Source of the DNA: Lawsonella clevelandensis
Lineage (GTDB): Bacteria > Actinomycetota > Actinomycetes > Mycobacteriales > Mycobacteriaceae
DNA length: 64,000 bases
Assembly: GCF_001293125.1 (NCBI RefSeq)
Contig: NZ_CP009312.1
Span: forward strand, 186,001 to 250,000
Reading direction: 5' to 3'
Below the pieces are notes generated by a model that worked only from the letters and a program-made list of their open reading frames with translations, made no database searches and was not told the DNA's origin. A program made the translations under genes and the position numbers. Position 1 is the first letter of the stretch, and each line of letters opens with the position of its first letter. Below, piece by piece: positions 48,424-57,745 of this stretch.

Positions 48424-49020
48424 TTACTTCCCTTCCTGGTGGGTGAGCGCAGCGAGTTTCTCGTCGTCCATAGCAATCTCCCAGTCCACATCAGAGGGCT
48501 CGGAGAATTCAAAGTCAATCATGGCCACAGTAATGGTGGCAAAAGGCACCGTGTGTACGGCGATACGTTTAGGGTTGATACGTTGCCCCTTCTTCACAGG
48601 CGGGGCGGTAACAATCACCACTGCATCATCACTGACAGTACCGATACGGCCCTGCAGAGAGGCACCATCTGTCTTTTCGATCGTTACCAGAGAGCCGCGA
48701 TTACGCTGCCACTGCCGAAAACGTGTCAAGGGACGGCCAAGCCCGGGACTGGTAACTTGCAGCAGATAGGGGGCAGAGTCTTTATCGTGCTTATCGAGTT
48801 CCTGGGAGAGAATCTCGGATAGCTCCACGATGGTCTCAAGAGAGGGGCCGAGTTCAGAATCGTCGTCAACGCAGATCTCAATCACGCGCTGACCATCTTC
48901 CCGCCGGAACAGAACATCAATAAGCTCAGCATGGTGCTCGCTGAGCACAGGGCTAACGATGTCTGCCACGGCATCTTCGGTGGCGAGGCTACGGGCCTCA
49001 TCAGACGAGGAGTGGGGCAT
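48424..49020 (-). CDS. rimP: Ribosome maturation factor RimP
   Basis: Needed for 30S assembly. The two-domain RimP fold is recognisable from ICVDDDSELGPSLETIVELS and LLQVTSPGLGRPLTRFRQW; the C-terminus ends near EFSEPSDVDWE. I chose the ATG at 49020 with AGAAGG upstream (198 residues); the frame is open to 49104. It is the first gene of rimP-nusA-ylxR-infB and is divergent from the lipoprotein gene. Confidence 0.95.
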   Translation of the reverse strand: MPHSSSDEARSLATEDAVADIVSPVLSEHHAELIDVLFRREDGQRVIEICVDDDSELGPSLETIVELSEILSQELDKHDKDSAPYLLQVTSPGLGRPLTRFRQWQRNRGSLVTIEKTDGASLQGRIGTVSDDAVVIVTAPPVKKGQRINPKRIAVHTVPFATITVAMIDFEFSEPSDVDWEIAMDDEKLAALTHQEGK

Positions 49021-49137
49021 TCTGCCTTCTTTCGATTGTGTCACTGTCTCCAGGATACCCACCTTGGGGGTGAAGTTCGCATTTTTTCTCTCAACCCGAC
49101 ACACAGTTCCGCCGGGGACTCTGGCACAATAAGTCGC

Positions 49138-49641
49138 GTGACTATAGATGAGCAGCGCCTAGCTAGTGTGTCGGCAGGACACCCCTCCAATTTCGGAAAA
49201 TATCTCTGCAATCGTCGTCAGTTCCTGTTGGGGGCGGTCGCATTTGGTCTAACTCCTGTGGTAGCGGGATGTACGCAAGGCCGGCAGAACACTGTTGACC
49301 CCCTCTACCAACTACTCGCTAGCGCACAGAGCGACGTTGCTGCCGCACGCTCCCTACGCTCGTCCTCCGCACACGTGAACGATGTCATTACGGTACGCAA
49401 AGCACATATTGCGGCACTCCAAGCTGAAATTAGCCGTCAAGAAAAACTCTGGAAAAAGCCGGCAACACCCTCTTCATCCGCACCTCACACGGTGGGCTCG
49501 CTGAAAAAACTACGCCGACACCTCACGGATGCCTCGCAGGAAGCACTCACGGTGGTTGCTTCGAGCGCAGGGTACCGCGCCGGTCTGGCAGGAAGCATCG
49601 CCGCCTCCTGCAACGCTCTTGCTAAGGTGGTGCTCTCCTGA
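49138..49641 (+). CDS. Putative Tat-type lipoprotein (Rv2843-like position)
   Basis: A 167-residue protein starting with GTG at 49138. An N-terminal signal NRRQFLLGAVAFGLTPVVAGC carries a twin arginine and a lipobox ending VAGC, so it is probably exported and lipid-anchored. The mature part is a helical, Ala/Ser-rich coiled coil with no catalytic motif that I recognise. Its stop and the next gene's start overlap (TGATG), so the two are coupled. The pair sits between rimP and proS as in M. tuberculosis Rv2843-Rv2844, as I recall. Confidence 0.78.
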   Translation: MTIDEQRLASVSAGHPSNFGKYLCNRRQFLLGAVAFGLTPVVAGCTQGRQNTVDPLYQLLASAQSDVAAARSLRSSSAHVNDVITVRKAHIAALQAEISRQEKLWKKPATPSSSAPHTVGSLKKLRRHLTDASQEALTVVASSAGYRAGLAGSIAASCNALAKVVLS

Positions 49642-50333
49642 TGCTTTCTGATACGGATGCTCGCGCTTTGGGGGATGCGCTGCGGAGTGAATACGCTGCC
49701 ATTTTCGGCTATGGAGTCGTGTCTGCATACATCTCCGGTGCACGCAACAGCTCTATTGCTGAGGTGTGGTCCGCTCATCGCTCACGCCGTAATCGCATTA
49801 TCCATCTCATCGAATCTGCCGGCGAGAAAGCTCCTCTGCCGGAGGTGGCGTACACCTCTCAGGACAAAGTGTGGGACAACCTCACCGCTATTCAACTGGC
49901 TGCTCATATTGAAGATGGCTGTTCCGTCGCCTGGTCGCGGGCACTACAGCAGTGCACCACCCCAGAGTCCCGCAAACTCGCTATGCAAGCCCTCCTACAT
50001 ACTGCAGAATGGAACGCCCGCTGGCGAATGGCTGCCGGGATGTCCCCGGCCATTAATCCACTTCCTGGGCTTCGTCGACTCGATGATAAGCATGTCAAGG
50101 AAGTGGATCCTGGCGATGCTCCCTCCCCAACTACTCCAACCAGCCCATCGACGAGCTCCCCAGAGACCACCGACAACACTGTCTACACCTCCTCCACGAA
50201 TGACAACATGTCGCGCTGGTACTACAACGATCAATACTCCTCTACGGCCCCCTACCCTACGGATGTCACAAGCTCTCCGTATAGCGGGACCAGCCAACCC
50301 ACTACAGAAAACTACAGCGGTACGAGCCATTAA
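49641..50333 (+). CDS. DUF4439 ferritin-like protein with Ser/Thr-rich tail
   Basis: A 230-residue protein. Residues 1-145 form a four-helix ferritin-like DUF4439 domain (ALRSEYAAIFGYGVVSAYI; HTAEWNARWRMAAG). The last ~80 residues are a low-complexity Ser/Thr/Pro/Tyr tail. There is no signal peptide, but it is coupled to a lipoprotein gene and may associate with it at the membrane. The iron-binding carboxylate set of true ferritins is not obvious, so metal function is unproven. Confidence 0.8.
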   Translation: MLSDTDARALGDALRSEYAAIFGYGVVSAYISGARNSSIAEVWSAHRSRRNRIIHLIESAGEKAPLPEVAYTSQDKVWDNLTAIQLAAHIEDGCSVAWSRALQQCTTPESRKLAMQALLHTAEWNARWRMAAGMSPAINPLPGLRRLDDKHVKEVDPGDAPSPTTPTSPSTSSPETTDNTVYTSSTNDNMSRWYYNDQYSSTAPYPTDVTSSPYSGTSQPTTENYSGTSH

Positions 50334-50390
50334 CACATGGCCTAGACCACTGCCTCACTGTCGGCTCGTCGACCCCACATACTGCCAAAA

Positions 50391-50425
50391 ATAACTGGGA
50401 CGCCCCTAGCGGGCGCCCCAGTTAT
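50391..50425 (-). terminator. Terminator after proS
   Basis: ATAACTGGG-x-CGCCC pairs with GGGCG-x-CCCAGTTAT around a 5-base loop. The lone mismatch becomes G-U in the minus-strand RNA and TTTTT follows on that strand. It also lies just past the convergent DUF4439 gene. Confidence 0.88.
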
Positions 50426-50436
50426 CGTCATGATAG

Positions 50437-52158
50437 TTATCGAGCGGTCAGTGCATCTAGCGCAGCAACCGGCTCCATCTCCTCTGACTCACCAGTCAAG
50501 CGATTACGAAGCTCAACCTTTCCGTTGGCCCAGCCGCGTCCGATAACAAGGACACGCGGCATACCCAACAGTTCGGAGTCTTTGAATTTCACACCGGGTG
50601 ATGCCTTACGGTCATCCAGTAGTACCTCGAGACCGGCGGCAGACAGTTGCTCAGCCATTCCCGCAGCAGCCTCTGCCACTCCCTCGGCTTTATTGGCGAC
50701 AACAACATGCACGTCCCACGGTGCAACTTGCGCTGGCCAGCGCAAGCCCTTCTCATCATGGAACTGTTCAGCAAGCACAGCAACAAGACGAGATACGCCA
50801 ATGCCGTACGATCCCATTGTCACCCGCTGGGGCTTGCCGTCCTCTCCCAACACATCGAGTTCGAAAGCATTAGTGTACTTGCGTCCCAACTGGAAGATAT
50901 GCCCAATTTCGATACCGCGCGCGAGCGTCAGTGTGCCATGCCCATCCGGCGCCGGATCTCCCTCACGGATCGTCGCAACATCAAGGACACCTGTGGGGGT
51001 AAAGTCTCGTCCCACCACTGCATGAAGACGGTGCACATCGGGTCGACCACCACCGACCACCCACGCTGTACCGGCGGCGGCGCGGGGGTCCACACAGTAG
51101 GCAATGTCATTATCGAGCAGTTCGAGCGGACCGATATAGCCCTTCTTAATGAAGGGGTACTTCTCGAAGTCTTCCGCCTCGAATAGTTCCACCTCAGTCG
51201 GATCAAACGCAGCTTCCAAGCGCTTTTGATCGAGTTCACGGTCACCTGGAATGCCAATGCCCAGTGGTACCCATTCTCCCCCGGGTTCGCGAGTCTTCAC
51301 CATCAGTGTCTTGAGAGTCTGATCGGCGGCAATCTCACCATGACCAGCCTGTTGTAGACAGCTGACAAGCTCGTCGATGGTCCCCGCACCTGGAGTGAGA
51401 ACATCTTCCATCTCGGGTTGCCCGTCAATAGGCTGTGCGGCCGGTGCAGGAATACGCACCGCCTCCACATTGGCGGCATAGTCTGAGCCGGTAGAACGTA
51501 CAAAGGTGTCCTCACCGGCAGGTGAGACCGCAAGGAACTCTTCGGAGGCGGACCCTCCCATTGCCCCAGACATGGCGGTACAAATGACGTAATCAATCCC
51601 CAGACGATTAAAAATGCGCTGGTAAGCACCACGGTGTGCCTGGTAGGCAGCTGCTAGACCCGCGTCATCGACGTTGAAAGAGTATGAATCCTTCATTACG
51701 AATTCTCGGCAGCGGAGAAGACCAGCACGAGAACGTTCCTCATCGCGATACTTTGTCTGGATTTGGTAGAGCACCAACGGCAGGTCTTTATAGGACGTAC
51801 ACTGGGACTTCACTGTGAGGGCGAAAAGCTCTTCGTGAGTGGGGCCCAGGAGGTAGTCGGCACCTTTACGATCTTTCAGGCGGAACAACGCAGAGCCATA
51901 TTCAGTCCAACGATTGGTGGTCTCATAGGGTTCGCGCGGGAGCAAAGCCGGGAGCTCGATCTGCTGGGCTCCAATTCCGTCCATTTCCTCCCGAACAACC
52001 TTTTCAACGTTGCGGAGCACCCGTAGGCCAGCGGGCAGCCACGAGTAAATGCCCGGGGCGACACGGCGGATATAACCGGCACGAACAAGCAGCTTATGGC
52101 TGGCTACTTCTGCGTCGGCGGGGTCTTCTCGGAGAGTACGCAAAAAAAGCGTCGACAT
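50437..52158 (-). CDS. proS: Prolyl-tRNA synthetase
   Basis: Class II synthetase of bacterial type. Motif 2 is [23 protein letters not shown] (span near residue 140), followed by the inserted editing domain (about residues 220-400) and an anticodon-binding domain ([19 protein letters not shown]). I chose the ATG at 52158 ([12 protein letters not shown], 573 residues); a GTG at 52170 is possible and neither has a good ribosome binding site. Confidence 0.96.
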   Translation of the reverse strand: MSTLFLRTLREDPADAEVASHKLLVRAGYIRRVAPGIYSWLPAGLRVLRNVEKVVREEMDGIGAQQIELPALLPREPYETTNRWTEYGSALFRLKDRKGADYLLGPTHEELFALTVKSQCTSYKDLPLVLYQIQTKYRDEERSRAGLLRCREFVMKDSYSFNVDDAGLAAAYQAHRGAYQRIFNRLGIDYVICTAMSGAMGGSASEEFLAVSPAGEDTFVRSTGSDYAANVEAVRIPAPAAQPIDGQPEMEDVLTPGAGTIDELVSCLQQAGHGEIAADQTLKTLMVKTREPGGEWVPLGIGIPGDRELDQKRLEAAFDPTEVELFEAEDFEKYPFIKKGYIGPLELLDNDIAYCVDPRAAAGTAWVVGGGRPDVHRLHAVVGRDFTPTGVLDVATIREGDPAPDGHGTLTLARGIEIGHIFQLGRKYTNAFELDVLGEDGKPQRVTMGSYGIGVSRLVAVLAEQFHDEKGLRWPAQVAPWDVHVVVANKAEGVAEAAAGMAEQLSAAGLEVLLDDRKASPGVKFKDSELLGMPRVLVIGRGWANGKVELRNRLTGESEEMEPVAALDALTAR

Positions 52159-52298
52159 TCTGGTGATCACAGACAGTTAGCCTAGTCCTTTTGGCCAGTT
52201 GACACACGTTAGGCTGCCAATGCCTACAACCATATGTGGGAAGACTAGTGGCGCCCCAAGCTCACACCAAGCCCGCTAAGGCTAGATCGGCTTAAACA

Positions 52299-53783
52299 TT
52301 AGGGAAGATCGTTCGCAGCCTCGTTGGCCTTCTGGCCTTCAACTACTTCCGGAACAGTGAACCGGACAAAGAGCACACTCAAGATTCCCATGAGGACAGC
52401 CAGGCCCAGACAGACAAAGAGGGTGAGGAGATAGCCCTCACCCAAGGCATGCAGCTGGGTGGCATTCATCGCCGTAATGGGAATATCCGCTCCACCGTGA
52501 TGCCGGGTATAAGTCTGTGCAAGTGCGCCAGCAAACGTGAGTCCGATCGGCCCGCCCAAGGTCTGCGCCACAAGAGAAATAGCCGTGAGCGGACCAACAT
52601 CGATAGGTTTCACCCCCGCAACCACAGAGAGGGTCAGAGCGATGCTCACCAAACCTACACCGTATCCAATGACGATGGTGGGCGGGAAGATATTGGCCCA
52701 GAAGCTGGACTGCTCGTTAATGGTGGTGCCCCATCCGAAGCCAATCACCATGAACATGCAGCCGGCCACAATAATCCCCCGAGGTGCCCACTTCATGGAC
52801 ACCTTTGATGCGGTACCGGCACCAAGGGCGAGTGCAAATGCGAACGGGATGAAGGCGAGCCCCGCGTGCAGCGTTGTGTACTTCAAGATGGTTTGCACAT
52901 AAAGCGCCACGAACACCGCAACGGTCGTCATGATTGCGCCGAGTAAGAAAATTGCGACGAACGTAAAGACGCGGTCCCGGCGCTCAAAGAGATTGAGGGG
53001 AAGTACTCCATTGGTGGTGCGCTTCTGAGTAATGAAAAAGGCACCGAGAGCGGCGATCCCCACCAGAAGAGCGGTAATAACCAGCGGGTTCTTAAGCCCA
53101 GAACCGGCGTGGGTGAGACCGAAAACGATAGCAGCTGATCCGAGAGTGGCCAGAATCGCACCCCGTACATCCAGGGGCACTCGCTGTCCCTGTACTGGGC
53201 TCAATGCAAAGCGCCCAGCGACCACAATAAACACACCGATGGGCACGTTAATGAGGAAAATCCACTCCCACGAAATCGTTGTCAATGCTCCACCGATGAT
53301 GAGGCCGAATACTGAACCGAGACCGGTCATTGCTGACCATACAGCAAATGCCTGGTTACGAGCCTTTCCAGGAGGATAGGTCACGACAATGAGGGCCATA
53401 CCGGAGGGCGAAGCTACCGCAGCTCCCAACCCCTGTAGGACTCGGGCCAGAATGAGCATGAGTGGCCAGCGAGCGAGGCCACACAGTAGCGAGGCGACAG
53501 TAAAAATACCGACGCCAATGAGGAACGCACGCTTGCGTCCCAAAACATCCCCAATACGTCCGCCGAGAAGGAGAAGCCCGCCGTAGGCCAAAGCGTAGGC
53601 GGTGATGACCCAGGAGCTGGCTGATTCAGAGAGACCCAACTCCCGTTGGATGGGAGCAAGAGCAAGGTTAACGACGGTGCCATCGACCACCACCATGAAT
53701 TGGAGGAGAGAGAGCACCAAAAGCGGGAGACCGAATACGGTCACCTTCTCCTGAGTCGTAGCAACCTGGGGAGTATCAGTCAT
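52299..53783 (-). CDS. efpA: EfpA-like MFS transporter (DHA2, 14 segments)
   Basis: A 494-residue QacA/EmrB-type major facilitator with 14 membrane segments. Motif A GGRIGDVLGRKRA and motif C-like GLIIGGALTTISWEWIFLINVPIG are present. Its place between proS and cobA matches efpA (Rv2846c, as I recall), an essential mycobacterial transporter connected with drug efflux and lipid movement. GAAGGAG precedes the ATG, which overlaps the cobA stop by 8 bases. The orthology rests on synteny plus family type. Confidence 0.88.
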   Translation of the reverse strand: MTDTPQVATTQEKVTVFGLPLLVLSLLQFMVVVDGTVVNLALAPIQRELGLSESASSWVITAYALAYGGLLLLGGRIGDVLGRKRAFLIGVGIFTVASLLCGLARWPLMLILARVLQGLGAAVASPSGMALIVVTYPPGKARNQAFAVWSAMTGLGSVFGLIIGGALTTISWEWIFLINVPIGVFIVVAGRFALSPVQGQRVPLDVRGAILATLGSAAIVFGLTHAGSGLKNPLVITALLVGIAALGAFFITQKRTTNGVLPLNLFERRDRVFTFVAIFLLGAIMTTVAVFVALYVQTILKYTTLHAGLAFIPFAFALALGAGTASKVSMKWAPRGIIVAGCMFMVIGFGWGTTINEQSSFWANIFPPTIVIGYGVGLVSIALTLSVVAGVKPIDVGPLTAISLVAQTLGGPIGLTFAGALAQTYTRHHGGADIPITAMNATQLHALGEGYLLTLFVCLGLAVLMGILSVLFVRFTVPEVVEGQKANEAANDLP

Positions 53784-54555
53784 GGGGGAACTCCTTCGCA
53801 GGGGTTTCTAACGTGTCCAAGGTGAGGCGGGAAACATCGCCCACCACGATAATGGCCGGTACAGAAACCCGATTACTCACTAGACTATCTGCCATTTGTT
53901 CCAAATCGCCATTTACCACTGCCTGCGTGGTATGAGTTCCCTGCGAAATAGCACAGATTGGAGTACCTTCCGCGCGTCCTGCGGCGAGAAGCGCCTGAGC
54001 AATTTCAGCGCTCCGCTTTACTCCCATGAGGATGACAAGTGTTTCCGCACTCCGCGCTAACGCCTGCCAGTCGGGGTCAGCGTCTGCGGAATGCCCAGTG
54101 ACGATGGTGACCGCCTGCGCCACTCCCCGGTGGGTAACGGGGATACCTACACTTGCCGGCACTACTAGGGCAGAGCTAATACCAGGAATGATGGCGACGG
54201 GAATGCCTGCGGACTGGCAGGCGAGAGCTTCTTCCCCACCACGGCCGAAGAGGAAGGGGTCTCCGCCTTTCAGACGAGCTACCGTCTTTCCCTCTCCAGC
54301 TGCCTCCACTATCCGCTCGTTGATGTCGTGCTGGGTAACGCTGTGGTCTCCTGGATGGTAAGGAGTCTTCCCGACCTGAATAATTTCCGCCTGCTGAGCA
54401 TGCTCCAGCACCACAGGGTTGACCAGCCGATCCACAAAAACCACATCTGCGGCAGCAAGTGCGTCGACCGCCGCCAAAGTGAGGAGGCGGGGGTCTCCGG
54501 GGCCGGCGCCGACCAGAATGACACGACCGGTGGATGGATGAGAAGGAGAGGTCAT
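53776..54555 (-). CDS. cobA: Uroporphyrinogen-III C-methyltransferase
   Basis: Methylates uroporphyrinogen III to precorrin-2, shared by sirohaem and cobalamin synthesis. The 259-residue single SUMT domain has VGAGPGDPRLLTL, DRLVNP, RLKGGDPFLFGRGGEE and PGISSALVVPA. It lacks the dehydrogenase/ferrochelatase domain of CysG. The ATG at 54555, behind GAAGGAAACGC, overlaps the cobB stop (ATGA); the frame is open to 54675. It appears intact although neighbouring B12 genes are damaged, perhaps because sirohaem still needs it. Confidence 0.93.
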   Translation of the reverse strand: MTSPSHPSTGRVILVGAGPGDPRLLTLAAVDALAAADVVFVDRLVNPVVLEHAQQAEIIQVGKTPYHPGDHSVTQHDINERIVEAAGEGKTVARLKGGDPFLFGRGGEEALACQSAGIPVAIIPGISSALVVPASVGIPVTHRGVAQAVTIVTGHSADADPDWQALARSAETLVILMGVKRSAEIAQALLAAGRAEGTPICAISQGTHTTQAVVNGDLEQMADSLVSNRVSVPAIIVVGDVSRLTLDTLETPAKEFPHD

Positions 54556-55424
54556 GCGTTTCCTTCGCGGGGCCGGAGGTAGTGTTGGGCTGCACGGACA
54601 AAGCGCCGAGCCACGGCTGGTCGTGCCACCGGGTGGGTGTGTAGATAGCTGGCATAGATAGTGGAACTTACCCATCCTTCAGCAATGACGTTCTGATTGT
54701 CGTAACTCTCCCACTGCCAGGCTGTATTCAGGCGCCGCCGGGCTGCCGGCGCTGTGATGCACGTTCGGTGGAATTCGTGTCCGCTAATCTGCTCGCCTGG
54801 GCGGAATGCCCAGGAGGCGCCAGTACACGTTGCCTCCCGATACCCCATGGTCAGTTGTTCACTGAAGGTTGTATGGCAGGGAAGAACACCTGCTAGGGGT
54901 GTTCCGTCGAGTGCCGCGGAAAGGTACACTAGCCCCGCGCATTCAGCCCAGATTGGCAAACCTGCGGTAGCGGCAGCTCGAATACTCGCCAACAGCGTGC
55001 GGTTCTGGGTGAGGTCGGGGAGGTGTTCTTCGGGGAAGCCTCCAGGGATGAGGAGTTGCGCTACATGGGCGGTGGAACCGAAGGGAATCCGTGGGGCGTC
55101 TGCGGCGAGATTCATCCGGCCGTCGTAGAGGCCTATCACACCTTCCACAAGCGCAAGTCGGTGTCCTTCCGCTCCATAACGGTAGAGAGGAAGAATAGCA
55201 TCTTCGCCACACAGGACAGGGTCGAGATTGCGGGAGGGCTGCCCACTTGCCACCTGGTGGTAACCAGGGTCGATGTAGTCGGGGCCGACTTTGAATCCAC
55301 CGACACTACCGTTGGGAGCATAAAGATTCCGAAACGCGCGCAGAAGACCTGCAGTAACAAGAGTCTTCCCAAAGTGTGATTGCATACCGGCGATAACAAG
55401 GCCCGGCGCAACTGGGCTTACCAT
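54552..55424 (-). CDS. cobB: Cobyrinate a,c-diamide synthase, internally deleted
   Basis: Homologue of CobB, which amidates cobyrinate side chains. It has only 290 residues, while family members have about 450. Residues 1-122 are the synthetase N-terminus and run straight from GSTAHVAQ into the late glutaminase segment LLIPGGFPEEHL; about 150 central residues are missing without loss of frame, near base 55055. The P-loop is also odd (GMQSHFGKT instead of an S-G-x-GKT form). The glutaminase cysteine in WAECAGLVYL remains. It is probably inactive. Confidence 0.82.
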   Translation of the reverse strand: MVSPVAPGLVIAGMQSHFGKTLVTAGLLRAFRNLYAPNGSVGGFKVGPDYIDPGYHQVASGQPSRNLDPVLCGEDAILPLYRYGAEGHRLALVEGVIGLYDGRMNLAADAPRIPFGSTAHVAQLLIPGGFPEEHLPDLTQNRTLLASIRAAATAGLPIWAECAGLVYLSAALDGTPLAGVLPCHTTFSEQLTMGYREATCTGASWAFRPGEQISGHEFHRTCITAPAARRRLNTAWQWESYDNQNVIAEGWVSSTIYASYLHTHPVARPAVARRFVRAAQHYLRPREGNA

Positions 55425-56029
55425 TCGATCCCTTTTTGCCCACGTCGGCCCACATCCATGGGGTGTTTAATTTTCTCCATAGAGGTGACGAGATCGGCGG
55501 TGGCGATGAGTTCCGCGGGTGCTCGTCGGCCGGTGATAACAACGTGCTGTTTCCCTGGGCGCTGCTGTAGCGTGTCGATAACTTCTGCACTATCGACCCA
55601 TCCACGTTCGAGCACATAGGTGAACTCATCAAGAAGGTAGAACCCATACTCTTCGGCAGAAAGGCGACGGGCAATTTCCGCCCAGCCGGCTGCTGCTGCT
55701 GCGGGATCGTCATCCTGGTGGTGTCGAATCCACGACCAGCCACTTCCGAGTTTGTTCCAGTCGACGGGAGCACCCCGCCCGATGTCATCGTGGAGTGCTC
55801 CGAGTTCTCGGAAAGCGCTCTCCTCTCCTACTTTCCACTGGGGGGATTTCACGAATTGGAAGACTGCCAGGGGGATACCCGTGGTCCAGGCGCGCAGTGC
55901 CATCCCGAATGCCGCTGTGGATTTTCCCTTTCCGTCACCGGTGAATACCACAGTGGTGGGGAGCTGGCGTCGTTGGCGGGTGGTGAGTCCGTCAGTGGGG
56001 GCGGGTTGGGCAAGCTGCCCCTGGGGCAT
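55418..56029 (-). CDS. cobO: Cob(I)alamin adenosyltransferase
   Basis: Adenosylates cobalamin or its precursors. The P-loop GDGKGKSTAAFG is near residue 31 and the CobO motifs GSGWSWIRHH and LLDEFTYVLERGW follow, ending VTSMEKIKHP near the C-terminus. It has 203 residues and overlaps cobB by 7 bases. Unlike its neighbours it looks intact, so it may still serve to adenosylate salvaged cobalamin. Confidence 0.93.
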   Translation of the reverse strand: MPQGQLAQPAPTDGLTTRQRRQLPTTVVFTGDGKGKSTAAFGMALRAWTTGIPLAVFQFVKSPQWKVGEESAFRELGALHDDIGRGAPVDWNKLGSGWSWIRHHQDDDPAAAAAGWAEIARRLSAEEYGFYLLDEFTYVLERGWVDSAEVIDTLQQRPGKQHVVITGRRAPAELIATADLVTSMEKIKHPMDVGRRGQKGIEW

Positions 56030-56038
56030 CGTCGCCTT

Positions 56039-57614
56039 CTATTCTGCTGGTAGTCCGTCACTGAAGAGAGACTGATACAGCGGGCACCTGCCACCTCTGC
56101 AAGGCGTTGTGCCAGACCCAGCCGGATTCGGCCTTCTTCACAATCTACTACCAGGGTACTAGCCGGAAGCCCACGTAACTGCTGTGCCACGGTAAGGGCC
56201 TCTTCGCGTGGCGAGTACCCTGGGTAGCTGGAGACGGTAGCCCGCCCATCGGTGAGGATGACAAGGGCTAAGGCGATGCCGTCGTCTTTGGCGTGTTCCC
56301 GGTTGAGAAGGGAGACAGCCTGGCGCAGAGCTCCTGCAAGTGGGGCGCATCCTCCCACAGTGAGGGTGTCGAGGGCCGTTGCCGCCCGATCGAGCGAGCG
56401 GGTGGGGGGAAGGACCTCCCGTCCTTCTGCTCCCTGACAGTCAATAAGGGCAACTTTGTCTCGATGTTGGTGAGCGTCTGTCAGGATGTCTCCCATGAGG
56501 GTACGTACGGCGGAGATCCTGGTTCGTGCGGCCATTGATCCGAAGGTGTCCACTAAAAAGACGACGAGCGTTTCGCGAGTGCCGTGGGTTTCCGCACTGC
56601 GGAGGCACCGGGCGGCGGTGTGTGCGGTATACCGGAAGGAGCGGTCTGCGGTGGAGCGCTAGCTGGAGGAGTCTGTGGTGGAGCGCTAGCCTGCAGCAGC
56701 TCAGAAATTTGATCTTCCGACATTTGGGGTGGATCAAAGGGGGCCCGACGCCGTCGATGTGGGAGTGCCAGGAGGGCAGCCTCTCGCAAGTCCTCATCGG
56801 TGACGGTGCTCCGCCCTTGCCGCGCGGCGTGGGCACATGCCGCGCGCGTCATCACAACATCGGCGCGCAGCCCATCCACCCCAGCGTGAGTGGCAATGTG
56901 GGATATGCGCAGCACTACCTCGTCGGAGATCTCTACCGTGGGGAGCAACTCGCGGGCGGTGCGGAGTCGTGCCCGCAACTGTCTGGTGGAGTCCTCCCAC
57001 TTCTGGGTAAAACCGGAAGGGTCGGCATCATAGGCGAGCCTCCGGCGCACAATCTCCACTCGCTGGGCGGGATCGGAAACGGGCTCACTCTCCACACTAA
57101 AGCCGAAGCGGTCGAGAAGCTGTGGACGTAGTTCTCACTCTTCTGGGTTCATCGTCCCCACCAGAATGAACGACGTCTGTGCGGTATGCGAGAGACCGTC
57201 CCGCTCAACATGCACAAATCCCGTGGCTGCGGCATCGAGGAGGACATCCACAAGGTGGTCTTTCAGCAGGTTGATCTCATCAACGTAGAGGACACCACCA
57301 TCTGCTTGGGAGAGAAGCCCAGGTTGAAACTGGTACTTCGAGGATTCCAGGACTGCCGCTACATCAAGAGATCCCACCACACGGTCTTCGGTGGCCCCAA
57401 GTGGAAGTTCGACGATGGGATACTCCGCTTTCCCCAGAAGCGGAGCCATTCCCCGCACTGCGGTTGTCTTGGTCGACCCTTTGGCTCCTCGAATCACCAC
57501 TCCGCCGATTCGTGGATCAATGGCAAGCAGGCAGAGAGCTTCTCGCATCTGATGCTGCCCAACGATAGCTGCGAAGGGGTAGGCGGGTGGCGGAGTGGCC
57601 GATACGGTTCTCAT
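56039..57614 (-). pseudogene. Broken magnesium/cobalt-chelatase ATPase (ChlI/ChlD-type)
   Basis: A BchI/ChlI AAA+ domain joined to a VWA domain, homologous to Rv2850c, as I recall. The AAA+ frame (57614 down) stops at an in-frame TGA at 57135-57137 where the family has glycine (NPEE-G-ELRPQLLDRFG), then resumes in the same frame to 56553. The VWA part (LVVFLVDTFGSMAA, ILTDGRATV) is in another frame, so a one-base frameshift lies near 56640-56664, in a Pro-rich linker with a 27-bp tandem repeat. The VWA metal motif DxSxS reads DTFGS, losing a serine. Near 56050 another slip may have removed the natural stop (56039); the frame then runs to 55849 inside cobO. Confidence 0.85.
56644..56690. repeat. 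27-bp tandem repeat in the chelatase linker
   Basis: GTCTGCGGTGGAGCGCTAGC (56644-56663) recurs at 56671-56690 with one change. The 27-base period keeps the frame and encodes a repeated ASAPPQT segment in the Pro-rich linker. It lies beside the frameshift. Confidence 0.75.
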
Positions 57615-57745
57615 AGAGGGAAGCTATGGGTGTTCGTGGGACGAAATGAAGCGATCAGACGTATACCATGGGAAGTGCCCTTCTCCCCTCGTGGGAACGT
57701 TTCTTCTGAGCATCGCTTAGCACCACACTTCACAAGGATGGATGA

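Noticed and set aside
49657-50394. 245-residue alternative frame overlapping the DUF4439 gene
   Set aside because: It has no family match and no coupling to the upstream stop, while the DUF4439 frame has both.
57135-57137. TGA read as glycine (recoding) in the chelatase gene
   Set aside because: Many other TGA codons act as normal stops in this window (for example dapF and bioY), and the gene has further lesions, so a nonsense mutation is simpler.
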